From Tillus elongatus (taxonomy: Eukaryota > Arthropoda > Insecta > Coleoptera > Cleridae): 64,000 nucleotides of DNA. Position numbers and translations under genes: made by a program. Under the pieces are notes generated by a model. The model was not told where the DNA came from. It was given only the letters and a program-made list of their open reading frames with translations, and did not search any database. The DNA is taken from contig OZ023262.1 of NCBI GenBank assembly GCA_964006375.1, positions 195,363,907-195,427,906 of the forward strand, written 5' to 3'. Positions within the stretch are counted from its first letter, which is position 1. Each line of letters starts with the position of its first letter. This document shows, piece by piece, positions 51,070 through 62,574 of the stretch.

Positions 51070-51745
51070 TACATAAAGTTAAAGAATCTTTACATATACA
51101 TCATCATAATTACTTATAATAGGTACAATTTAACCAGGATTAACAAACAGATGCTTCTAAATTTTTAATCATCACTTTCATTGCTAATTTACGGGTTTGT
51201 GTCTATACAGCTAGCTTTGCATAAATTTAAATTAGAATATGTATGTTAGATACAAAGGGCAAATAGGCTACTGGCAACGCTATACATTTGGCGTGCGGAT
51301 GCAACAAGCGCTGGCTAGTTTGCGGCTTACCAGCTCTGTCAGACTTTAGATACTGCCGGCCCATAGGACTGAGGCTCGTCCGGTATTCCGACACGTAGCA
51401 TTCTGCAGGTGATAGAGATAAGGTCATATGAGCGTTGGTGTTAACCTCCAACGGTAAATATTTTGCCACTACATGTCAATAACTCGGTGATGCATGGAGA
51501 TGGAGATCAATGCCACTAGTCACAATTTTGAGCATCCAAGGATGTTATAAGCTTCCAAAACCACATTCCTACGTAATGGCCTTATGGACTATATAAATAA
51601 TAATATATGGAGGATTTGTTACTTCGTAAGGTTAAAGTTCGTGAAACCTGTGCTATTAAATGATTTTGCGAATGGATTAAGTCGGTTTGTTATAATTTGC
51701 AACTACAAAATAAAATGAATATTTCTAACAATGGAATAAACAAAA
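51070..51745. other. No recognised gene
   Basis: Holds a slightly GC-richer stretch (51280-51500) with an unassigned 80-codon ORF on the minus strand (51227-51469). No motif was recognised. Confidence 0.35.
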
Positions 51746-51747
51746 CT

Positions 51748-53046
<1,299 letters not shown>

Positions 53047-53847
53047 AAAGAAATAATAATTCAGAAAAACAGTCGCAGAATAACTCTGCCACTATACTTT
53101 TGTCGCGAAATTGTTTTGCACGCTGTAGCTTTATAAAACCGCTGCACAGTGAAGTATTTGTCCGATTTAGCTGGCCTAAAGTCAATTTCAAGAAAGTCAT
53201 CACCAATCCAAATTAGCTACAGCCGTTTAAGGTTGAATAATACAGGGACGTGAAACTTCCAAGCTATATAATATAGAGGCAGCACTAGTGTCATATTGCC
53301 TTCTGTTAACTTGACATTTTCTTGGAGTGGATACTGTTGTTATCTGTGCAATTGAAAAGTGCGTACAGTTAAATGTAATTTACCTATACTTGAAACAGTT
53401 ATATAATCTTGAAACCATAAAACATCTTTGAGGGGGCAAGTAAAAATATGTTTATGATATTTTTGTTTGATTTAATTGTTTTTTCCCACTCCCGTAGTGA
53501 TATTAAAATAACTAAGTTTTTGATACATTTTTAAGCCATTTTTGAAATTCAAAATTGTTTCTGTTATGTTTCCCGCGACATTTTTTCACAAGTGAATAGT
53601 CAAAAGCTATATATTTAAGTACCCCCTAAGAACGTTTCCGGGTTTATCCGATTGTTAGCGAATGTTCATAAATAAAATTCACTTATAGGGAGGTAACGAC
53701 TTTGGACTTCTCGAGTTCTTTTATGAGCGTGAATTAGGCTCTTTGGAATTCATGCCCTAGGTCAGCTTTAGACTTTATATAATAATAATACATATAAAAC
53801 ATAATTGTACAGTTTTATGAGATTAAATATACATACCACCTACATAT

Positions 53848-53852
<5 letters not shown>

Positions 53853-53923
<71 letters not shown>
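53853..53923. repeat. (TA)n tract used as insertion site
   Basis: About 70 bp of TA ending exactly at the first base of the ITm element at 53924. Confidence 0.95.
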
Positions 53924-53926
<3 letters not shown>

Positions 53927-56371
53927 GCTGTTTCAAAAAACATGCACCATCGCTCGTGGGGCAATTCCTTACTAAAAAATAAGAAAAAAAGTTCCTGTGC
54001 ACATGGGCCCGGAAACGCATAGTTCCCAATATACAGGGAGTTGAATTTTAATTATTTTTTTAATTTTTTATAAATAATTTCAAAACCACTGGATTGATTT
54101 TAATGAAACTTGGAACTTGAAAGTGTATTATAAAAGTGCATATTTTCAAGTGAAAATCTGCTTACAACTGCGTCAGTGGCGTGCGTACGGGGTAACTGTA
54201 AAAATTCATTTGGGAAAAAAATATGTGCGCCACTGTCTTTTTCCAATTTTGATACATCAGTTATGAAGCGCATTACATAAGCCACAAAAGCTGCCTCTTG
54301 GTATTTTTTCGTTCAGGGTATCCCCTAGGAGATATGATTAATTTTACAAAAAGGGACAAAATACCGATTAGTCGGCGTAATAATAATAATAATATATGTT
54401 TACTGCAACCATAAGAATATGAAAAACAAAACATACAGTAAACATTACAGCAATAAACGTGCAAATAACTAACCTACGTAAAACTTATTGGTGATAAACA
54501 TTGAAATGAATATTACAAACATTGATAAAAAATGATAAATAAAAAATAAAAATAAAAAATGAAAACAGTAATCGTAAAGACACCATGATTTTTCCAAACT
54601 CTTGTTTTTTGTACATTACTCAATTGACTTTAATAACAAAGCTAAAGAAAATGTTGAAAGTGACCACCATTAGCGTCGTTACAATTATTTAACCTTCTGC
54701 GCAAAGATCTTCTTACTCTTCTGCAAATATTTTGATCTTCTCTAATGCTGTCAAATGCATATTCTATTCATCCCAACAATTCTTTTCGTGTATTTACTGG
54801 TGTTTTATACACTATTTCTTTTAAATGACCCCACAAATAAAAATCGAGAGGATTCAGGTCCGGAGATCGAGGTGGCCATGACACCGGACCTCCACGACCA
54901 ATCCATCGGTGACATTATGTGTTGGCTAAATATGTTCTTACAACTGCTGCAAAATGTGCGGGCGCACCATCATGCTGGAACCACATTGTACCATTTCTCA
55001 TAAAAAGCGGTAGTAACAACGGCAAATCATTTTGTAAAAAGTTTAAATATGATTCATGGTCAAGACGATTCGGTAGAACAACAGGACCAATTATGTGATT
55101 TTCAATAATAGCAGCCCAAATATTGATGGAAAATTGATACGGCGAATTTGCTACTCTTAGAGAGTGTGGGTTTTCATCGGCCCATGTATGTAAATTGTGA
55201 AAATTTACTATACCTTTTCGCGTAAATGACGCCTCATCAGTAAATAGTACACGTTTAGAAAAATGTTGGTCGTGCCTAAGTTTGTTTAAGAACCACTGAC
55301 AAAACATTACCCTTGGTTGAAAGTATCTAGGTAGAAGTTCGTGGACACGTGTATAATGATAGGGATATAAACTTTGATCCTTCAGAGTTCTGTGGACTGA
55401 TGATGCCGAAATATTACCCAGTTCGGTGGCAATAATTCTCGTACTTGTACTAGGATCACGTTCAACTCTATTTAATATTGCCTCTTCAACTCGTACAGTT
55501 CGGCGGTATCTTATGCGTCCAGAGTCAGCTTTTAAAGGTTTTAAAGAACCAGTTTCTCTCAAATGTCTTACAATACGTGGGAAAATATTTTTGTCAGGAA
55601 TTCTTCTTTGCGGATAAGTTTCCTGATAAACTCGCACAGCTTGTCTAGTATTTTGATTTGTTTGTCCATAAATTAACAACATATCAGTCAAATCCGCTGA
55701 AGTGTACTTAATGAAAACCATCTTGAGAGGAGGAAATAATATTAATGAGCAGCTCAGTATCAACAAATAACTAAAAACGAAATTACTGCACCGCATCAAA
55801 ATTTAAAGAATAGCACGAAAACTCTTTTGACGCCTACAAAGCACTTCAAAATTGTAGAATTTAGAGAACTGTCAAAAATTATAGTTTCATGGCACTTTAC
55901 GATTACTGTTTTCATTACTCCAACGAATCGGTATTTTGCCCGTTTTTATAAAATTAATCATATCTCCTAGGGGATACCCTGAACGAAAAAATACCAAGAG
56001 GCAGCTTTTGTGGCTTATGTAATAAGCTTCATAACTGATGTATCAAAATTGGAAAAAGACAGTGGCGCACATATTTTTTCCCCAAATGAATTTTTACAGT
56101 TACCCCGTACGCACGCCACTGACGCAGTTGTAAGCAGATTTTCACTTGAAAATATGCACTTTCATAATACACTTTCAAGTTCCAAGTTTCATTAAAATCA
56201 ATCCAGTGGTTTTGAAATTATTTATAAAAAATTAAAAAAGAAACTAAAATTCAACTCCCTCTATATTGGAAACTATGCGTTTCCGGGCCCATGTGCACAG
56301 GAACTTTTTTTCTTATTTTTTAGTAAGGAATTGCCCCACGAGCGATGGTGCATGTTTTTTTAAACAGCCTG
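53924..56371 (-). mobile_element. Young ITm element with 452-bp TIRs (DUF4817-type transposase)
   Basis: Ends are CAGGCTGTTTCAAAAAAC at 53924 and its inverse at 56371, each flanked by TA. The TIRs (53924-54375 and 55920-56371) have the same length and differ at only about 14 positions (~97% identity), by eye. They include CATCGCTCGTGGGGCAATTC and TATCCCCTAGGAGATATGAT. The transposase pseudogene fills the space between. High TIR identity and only two stops point to recent movement, or to repair between arms. Confidence 0.95.
54642..55721 (-). pseudogene. ITm transposase, one frame with two stops
   Basis: A single reading frame of 359 codons from ATG 55721 to TAG 54642-54644. I prefer the ATG at 55721 (MVFIKYTSADLTDMLLIYGQ) to the upstream ATG at 55799, whose extra 26 residues are hydrophobic and unlike the family. 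Residues 1-60 form the DUF4817-like helix-turn-helix (YPQRRIP, RIVRHLRETGS); 70-125 hold the second HTH (TSTRIIATELGNISASSVHR). Catalytic Asp162 is in VLFTDEASF, Asp251 in MWFQHDGAPAHF, and the third Asp (codon 288) in RSPDL, about 36 residues later. Stops: TAA at codon 269 (54915-54917), between the second and third Asp, and TGA at codon 318 (54768-54770, possibly CGA to TGA). No frameshift. The product as it stands would lack the third catalytic Asp. Confidence 0.95.
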
Positions 56372-57114
56372 TATATGTTGTTCTGTATGTATTTTCAATC
56401 GCATTTTACAAGCTTAGGCTTCATTTTATAACACACTATAGAATCATGTTCTAAATATACTATTATTATATAGTCTGAAGCTGGCGTCGGATATGGGTTC
56501 GCGCTTATTTGAAAAATCGACAATTCCAAAGTTGTTAACTCTCTTTAAGCGAATCGCTTTTATGAAAATTCGCAAAAAAACTGAAAAAACCCGTATACGT
56601 TTTTAGCAGCTAAAGCTTTTGACTATTCACCTATGAAGAAAAAACAGTCGTGAGACTTTTCGGCAAACGTAACATAAAACAATTTTGAATTTCAAAAAAT
56701 GTTTAAAGAATGTATGAAAAACTTACTTATTTTAATGTCACTATGGAAGTGTAAAAACATTTTATATCAAACAAGAATAGTATAGACATATAATTACCCC
56801 CTTCAAGATATCTCATGGTTCCAACAATGTATAACTGTCAAATGTAACTAAATCACGTTTAACTGTACGCACTTTTCAATTGCACAGATAGCAGCACTGT
56901 GCAATCCAAGCAAACGTCAAGTTGTAGGTACTATGACAATATTAGTGCTCCTATATCATATAGCGTGGAAGTTTAATATCCCCCTGATTATTCAATTTAA
57001 AAAGGCTGTACCTAATTTGGCTGATGATGACTTTATTGAAATTGACTTTTGGCAAGTCAAATACTTCACTGAGCGCTGGTCCTAAAATATATACATTTGT
57101 ATAAGGTTTGGAAA

Positions 57115-57160
57115 GTCGGGACATGGGAAGTACGTTATATTATGGTGGCAATTTTCAATA
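57115..57160 (+). repeat. Degenerate bounding motif
   Basis: GGGACATGGGAAGTACGTTA, then TATTATGGTGGCAATTTTCA, is a worn version of the CAGCAAGTGCGTTATGG motif at the edge of the inverted repeat. Confidence 0.55.
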
Positions 57161-57672
57161 AAATTTAGCTACCTACAAAAGTTTAGTTGAACATCTGAGA
57201 TTATTCATATTTGCTTTCCCGGTGTTTTTATAAATACAAATTAGTACCTTTCGTTACTCATTGCTTATATAGATCTAACACACATACAAATGCTACTATG
57301 GTTGCATTAATTAACAAATATCTACATATATCTAAATATCTTTTTTAGAGAAAACGCTATGACCGGGTAATATCCTGTGCTATTGAGACATAGCCCACAG
57401 TTTTTAATTATGTTACTATTAACAATGTTTCGTAGCCAAAAAAAGAAGATTGCATCTTTTAAATTTAGAAAATATTTATTCAAATAAACGCGAACTAGGA
57501 CGCTTAGAACCCATCCATATTCAAGGCTAGTTTTCATTTCAATATGTCTACACGTACGCACGTGCACACACACACACACACACACGTTCGCACGCGCACT
57601 CACACGCACGCACGACTCACTTCGCACGGAGCGAGCGCACACACACACACTCCCACACACACACACGCACAC
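57161..57672. repeat. (TA)n-family right-module remnant and impure (CA)n microsatellite
   Basis: AAATAAACGCGAACTAGGAC and TTAGAACCCATCC near 57482-57520 are the family's right module without a (TA)n tract. The (CA)n/(CACG)n microsatellite spans about 57551-57674 and is interrupted by ACTTCGCACGGAGCGAGCGC. His/Thr-rich ORFs across it are artefacts. Confidence 0.8.
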
Positions 57673-57674
57673 AT

Positions 57675-60163
57675 ATTGAAACAACTATTTTTTAACATGG
57701 TTAATAATTCATTGGCCAAAGGAACCTTTCCAAGATCAGTGAGATCAGCCATAGTAACCCTTTTGCATAAAAAAGAAGACAAAGAGCTTCTAGACAACTG
57801 GCGGGCTATGTTTGTGTTAACAACAGATAATAAAATAATAACGAAATGTATAGCTAATAGACTATCGAGTGTAATTGATAAATTAATACATCCAGACCAG
57901 AGCTACTGCATACCTGGCAGATCAATTCATGATGTGTTGCACATATACAGGGAGCTAATATCATATGCTAGAGGTCTAACACTGAATTGTGTATATTATC
58001 ACTCGACCAAAATAAGGCTTTTGACAGAATAAGACACAACTATTTATTCCATCTTTTAAACACCTACAACTTGGGCGACTATATAATTAACGGCATAAAA
58101 ATATTATATACCGAAGCCATATGCATGGTTTCATCGCTTTTAACTGCCCCCATACCGATTAACAATGTAATACGTCAAGGATGTCCCCTGCCAGGAATTT
58201 TATTTGCCCTTTATATTGAGCCGTTGCTATCCTTGTTAAGGAAAGTTACAACAGGTTACATCATATCAGATGAAAATGAAACTATGTGTGTAAAGATCTC
58301 AGCATATGCTGACGATGTCAGCGTAGTGATGTCTTCACCGGGCGATGTTACCACTGTACTTGAATCTTACAGAATATATTCTAAAAATTCAGGTTCGATA
58401 CTCAACACGGCTATTGGCTTGGTGGCTTGAAAGGTTCAGGGGCAGCTTGCAGTGGGATTCCGTTTTCCGCTGGGGATATAACAATCTTGGGGGTTACCTT
58501 CAGAAATGATGTTGATGTCGTCAGCCAGAATTTTTTTGAACAACAATTAATTAATTTTAGAGCTCGGGCTGATAAGTGGAAGCATATTTTTCCATCACTT
58601 TCATGGAAGGGAAGAACACTTGTAATCAACCAGATTATTGCTCCCCGCCTTTGGCACATTTTGCAAGTATTACCAGTAACTGAGGACTATCTATTTAAAG
58701 TACAGGATATTCTTATAAAACTCTTTTGGGCTTCAAGAAAACATTGGTTAACAGTTAAGCACCTCTCGCTTCCGGTAAGATTTGGTGGTATGGGTTTAGT
58801 TCACGTACCCTCAAAAGTACGACTATTTAGAATAAGCTTCGCCACTAAATTCTTAACAACGCAGGTTAACTATCCATGGGTTAATATTGTGAGTTACCTA
58901 CTCCGCTCGTCTTCACCGGCCAAATTATCGTGGCAATTTTTCTTCATAAATGCTGATTGTCAAATAGTCACCGACTCCCTCTTTCTAACTAATGTACTAA
59001 ATTACTTTTGTTATGCTCACATTTCTATTAATGATTTTCCATCTTCAATCAACGACATTAAACAGATACCCTTGATAGACTCAGTTTTTATACCCTCGAT
59101 CAGTATATCAAGTTTATGGGTTAGGTTTGGTCTATACTCGATAGGTGATATTTTACATTGAAACAATTTTAAATCAATAGAAGAGCTGCAACTTCCTAAC
59201 AATAATAAATTAATTACAGACCAACTAAATAGAAATTACTCTTATATGAAAAGTAATCTGATGCAATTGTATCATTCTTAAATAAACATAGCAAATTCAG
59301 TTACGAATAGAAGAATATTGTGCTTTAATAATGAAGAAGGTGAAAATGTCAATATCAGTCTTATGAACAAGAGACCCCTTCTGCAGCATATTGTATTAAA
59401 GTTCTTTAACACAACGGAATCTTTACAGGGAGCCTGGACTGATGATCCAGTGGACTGGAATTGTTTTTATGCCTTCCCAACATTAGGATATGAGGGCGAC
59501 ATAGCATACAGGCTGGCCAAAAACCGTCTAGCAGACTGTATCTTCCTGCAAAGAATAGGACATATTGAAAATAGCTCCTGCAATCACTGTGGAGAGCCAG
59601 CAACGAGTTGGCATATAATAATATCTTGCAATTTAGCACAACCCTTGTGGTCTTTTATCTCCAATGTCAAAAGAAGACTGTTAACATAACATTTGACAAT
59701 AGATGAGATTTATGGAGGTATTACGTTTTCTGGGCAGAAAGTGGCTGCAAATTTAGTTAATTACCTGTGCAATTTAGCAAAGTATACAACATACAACACT
59801 CACCTGTCTTCTATAAGAAATAACACTTAGAACCCAGGCTACTTGGACACATTCAAGAAAGCTTTGAAAACTAGAATGTTGAGAGAATACTCATGGTTCG
59901 TAAGTAGAAATTGCATTGAAACATTTGAAGCAAAATGGAAAAATGAGAGTATTATTTTTTGTTCAAGAATGGAATATTGTATTTAATTTTTGAATTGTTT
60001 AGAGTTATTTGATTAACTGGTGTTTTTGTAAAGAATATTTTAGGATAAATTTTTAGATATTTTTAATGATGATTTTTGTATATATGTATATATAAATTCA
60101 ATAGCATGTTGTAGATGTTTAAAAAAACATGTACATTGATGTATATATTTAACTGTTACAATA

Positions 60164-60222
<59 letters not shown>
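57675..60222 (+). mobile_element. 5'-truncated L1/Tx1-like LINE in a CA-rich microsatellite
   Basis: CA-rich microsatellite DNA lies immediately 5' (to ~57674) and immediately 3' (60223-60262, ACACACGCGCGCGCACACTC). The LINE coding region, a ~175-bp 3' UTR and a (TAA)n tail (60162-60222) sit between. The flanks read as one microsatellite split by the insertion. Confidence 0.85.
57697..59986 (+). pseudogene. L1/Tx1-like LINE reverse transcriptase and C-terminal domain
   Basis: Starts within the RT fingers: TFPRSVRSAIVTLLHKKEDK, NKIITKCIANRLSSVIDKLI and HPDQSYCIPGRSIHDVLHI. A frameshift near 57995 leads to SLDQNKAFDRIRHNYLFHLL, NNVIRQGCPLPGILFALYIE and ISAYADDVSVVMSS (YADD intact, ~58310). Another shift near 58410 gives ITILGVTFRNDVDVV and WKGRTLVINQIIAPRLWHIL, with KLFWASRKHWLTVKHLSLPV and GGMGLVHV, the thumb/C-terminal pattern of L1/Tx1-type elements. 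The last zinc motif CNHCGEPATSWHIIISC is at ~59580-59635. In-frame stops occur at 59159, 59279, 59687 and near 59828, and the final TAA at 59984. No endonuclease or RNase H is present. Frame is held over long stretches, so moderately young. Confidence 0.88.
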
Positions 60223-60224
<2 letters not shown>

Positions 60225-60262
60225 CACGCGCGCGCACACTCACTCACACACGCGCGCGCGCA
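60223..60262. repeat. (CA)n/(CG)n microsatellite, 3' flank of the LINE
   Basis: Alternating CA and CG for about 40 bp right after the (TAA)n tail. Matches in type the 5' flank at 57.55-57.67 kb. Confidence 0.9.
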
Positions 60263-60930
60263 TGCAGTGTGTCTATGTTAAGGATTAACCGCCCAAGCAA
60301 AATATTATTTTTTGGCTTTTTCGCCGATTTTGATTTACATTTTTTTATTTGGTAGGTATTGAAAATGCGCATTTAACAAATGGTAAATTTTTTTAGCTGT
60401 AATCATGGCCGGCTGTGGCCTTTTTATGAAGTCAAATTTTAAAAATCACATGGATTTTTTTTTTGAAAAAAAGCTGACAGCGGTTTCTTATTCTGAATAC
60501 CTTAAAATCTGTCTGTACCGATTTTTATTCTAAGTTACAGGGTCTTCGAAAAACATTTTTTTTTTAATTAGGAATAAATTTATACCAATTAGTTTTTTGG
60601 GAAAAAACTGATAACGAATTCTTATTTACAAAACAGGGCTTTTAAGAAGATCTTTTTTGTAACAAATAACGAAATAATTTATAGAAAAATTGACGAAGTA
60701 GTCTCATTTGGAATCACTTAAAACATGCGTTTTCATTGTTCTAAAATACAGGGTCTTCATCGATCAATAGGACGAGTTTTATTTGAAATATTCAATTTGA
60801 TCGATGTCTGGTAAAAAAAAAACGTGTGCTGTAATATTTAAAATATTATCTTAGTTGTCAGCTGTCATTAGTAAGAGTTTAGTTGTTTATAGGATTATAC
60901 TGTTTCAAGAAAGTAAAAAGCACAAATAAT

Positions 60931-61141
60931 GTACCATTCTCTTAAAGAAAATGTCGAAATACTAAGATTGATGACACAACATGTACTTTTGTGATACATC
61001 TAGTGAGTTTAGCCAAAGACAACCCGAACGCAATATTCAGTATGTAACAGTTGCAAATAGCAATAGATGTCTTAACCAACTTAGGACAGTTGCGATGCTT
61101 CAAAACCAGCATCGTATCAAGAACCTAGATCAAATCAAGGG
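60931..61141 (+). pseudogene. ITm transposase N-terminal fragment
   Basis: YHSLKENVEILRLMTQH (from ~60930) leads by a frame change into CDTSSEFSQRQPERNIQYVT (60990-61050), the N-terminal helix-turn-helix of a mariner-like transposase (..SLKERVEIIRLYGDN..FSQRHPERNI..). It continues to NLDQIKG and is cut by the SINE's target-site duplication at 61142. No catalytic block. Confidence 0.7.
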
Positions 61142-61151
61142 ATTATTAGTT

Positions 61152-61467
61152 TTTTTACTTTAACGTCGGCCTATTTCCGCGACTATGGCCAATCACCTAC
61201 GCCAGGGAGCAGTTTCACCTCACAATCCTGAAAATTTTGCCGAACCCCTGCCTTTCTTCCAGGAGGGTAGGGATATTGAATGTGTCCAACATCGCATGGA
61301 CACAGATGCAGATATTCAACTTGCGCAAATATAATGCCAAAACCTTGGTTGATGTTAATTTATTACGGTTTGTACTGTAAAATTGAAAGGGAAACCCTGG
61401 GAATCGAACCGAGTACCCTTCAGTTCAGAGGCACACGTTTCTATTCCTGGATCACCGAGGCTCCGTA
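61152..61467 (-). mobile_element. tRNA-derived SINE, copy with 10-bp duplication
   Basis: On the minus strand: GGAGCCTCGGTGATCCAGGA (box A region), GTGTGCCTCTGAACTGAAGG, box B CGGTTCGATTCCC, body, and tail ..GGCCGACGTTAAAGTAAAAA. ATTATTAGTT flanks it at 61142-61151 and 61468-61477. It is longer than the 20.1-kb copy through an extra internal segment (GCATGGACACAGATGCAG region, ~61230-61310). It splits the transposase relic, so it is younger. Confidence 0.93.
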
Positions 61468-61561
61468 ATTATTAGTTATTTTAGTGACAATCTACATTAA
61501 AGCGTTAGTGGGAATTTAAATATTATACCCTTTAATTTCTTTATCTGGTGGACAATAAAAC

Positions 61562-61770
61562 ATGAAGTTTATGCTGCAAGGCCTCGGACACGAGAAGAGC
61601 CTTCGTGATTGCGTTACTGAAGCATGTCAAAGTATAACTCGAGAGCAGTTACAAAGTGTAATAAGCAATAACTGTCGACGCATTGAAAAGTGTATAAGGA
61701 AATTCCGTGGATTAACCGAAATAACTAACATTGAACCTTTTACGAACTCCTTTCTCTTTTGTTATGTTCT
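61562..61770 (+). pseudogene. ITm transposase C-terminal fragment
   Basis: ORF 61562-61849 reads SLRDCVTEACQSITREQLQS, then VISNNCRRIEKCIRKFRGLT. The pattern ITEACQSIT.EQL.RV...F..RI..CIE..G is the extreme C-terminus of mariner-like transposases. The residues after FRG have decayed. Same element as the N-terminal fragment at 60.93 kb; the catalytic middle is missing apart from the SINE-filled gap. Confidence 0.75.
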
Positions 61771-62403
61771 AGTTTCATCATTCAAAATAACTGCTGCTAG
61801 TGGTAAAAAAAAACTAAATTGGTTTATACACAAAGTAAACATTGTTTGACGCTTGTATTTTAGAATGACGAAAATCGGGACAGGTGGGTTGTAAGGGATT
61901 TTAAATAATAACCTATAGTCAGCTCTTTTTCGTAAAAAAGATTACTAGTATATTTTTAAATAAATTATTTCGTAACTTTATTAAAATAATATTTTTCTCG
62001 AAGATTTATTCAGCCCTCGGATGGCGCTTTGTTAGCGAAACGATCGTCATTTCTAAAAACTGTATTGTAATGAATTGGGTTCTTCACATTGTACTTATCA
62101 GGTTATAAGGCATTCTAAATAAAAATCCGTCATTAGTTTAAAAAGAAAACCCTAAGGGTGATTTTTGTATAAATTCTTTTTCAAAAAATTTAATTTTTTT
62201 CCTCAAAGACCCTGTTTAGAACAATAAAAATCGGTACAGCTCGTTTGTAAAATTCCAAATAACAAACTGTCTTCAGTTTTTTCTAAAAACATCACAGATT
62301 GCCGTGATTACAGCACAAAAATAAAGCTGCGCATTCTTTGAATGCCTAAAATATCGTCCAGACAAATAATATTTTACTGCAGTTAATCGTTAACGTGAGC
62401 ACA

Positions 62404-62405
<2 letters not shown>
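61771..62405. other. Inner DNA and right inverted end of the ITm element
   Basis: No further gene; includes the right inverted repeat (62130-62350). Confidence 0.5.

Positions 62406-62468
<63 letters not shown>
62406..62468. repeat. (TA)n tract
   Basis: About 63 bp of TA preceded by GCACACTG, an ITm-like terminus. Confidence 0.95.
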
Positions 62469-62470
<2 letters not shown>

Positions 62471-62574
62471 GACAATAGGCATGGATGCAAAATGATAATC
62501 TTTTGTATCCTCCTACTATGTCGAAAAGCATAACTATTGGACAATTGATAGTCCCTTTATTAATCTTATTTTTA
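62469..62574. other. Short AT-rich spacer
   Basis: Nothing assigned. The base composition changes sharply at about 62575, taken as the approximate LINE start. Confidence 0.4.

Larger units (their letters stand above)
53100..57110. repeat. ~4-kb nested inverted repeat
   Basis: 53135-53855 and 56380-57095 are inverted homologues (GTGAAGTATTTG, AAAAGTGCGTACAGTTAAA, GAATAGTCAAAAGCT and the (TA)n-family right module in each). They lie outside the transposon's own 452-bp TIRs, so inverted homology runs for about 1.2 kb on each side of the transposase gene. The outer arms are much more diverged than the inner TIRs. Confidence 0.88.
60340..62350 (+). mobile_element. Degenerate ITm element with SINE insertion
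   Basis: 60340-60600 and 62130-62350 are diverged inverted repeats: GCTGTAATCATGG/GCCGTGATTACAGC, TGTACCGATTTTTATT/AATAAAAATCGGTACA and ACAGGGTCTTCGAAAA/CAAAGACCCTGTTT. Between them are the N-terminal and C-terminal parts of a transposase, separated by a SINE. Outer termini were not fixed. Confidence 0.7.

Noticed and set aside
55722..55799. Upstream ATG start for the 55-kb transposase
   Set aside because: Adds 26 hydrophobic residues absent from the family; the ATG at 55721 gives the expected N-terminus.
60040..60243. Poly-Leu ORF on the minus strand
   Set aside because: It is the (TAA)n tail of the LINE read backwards.
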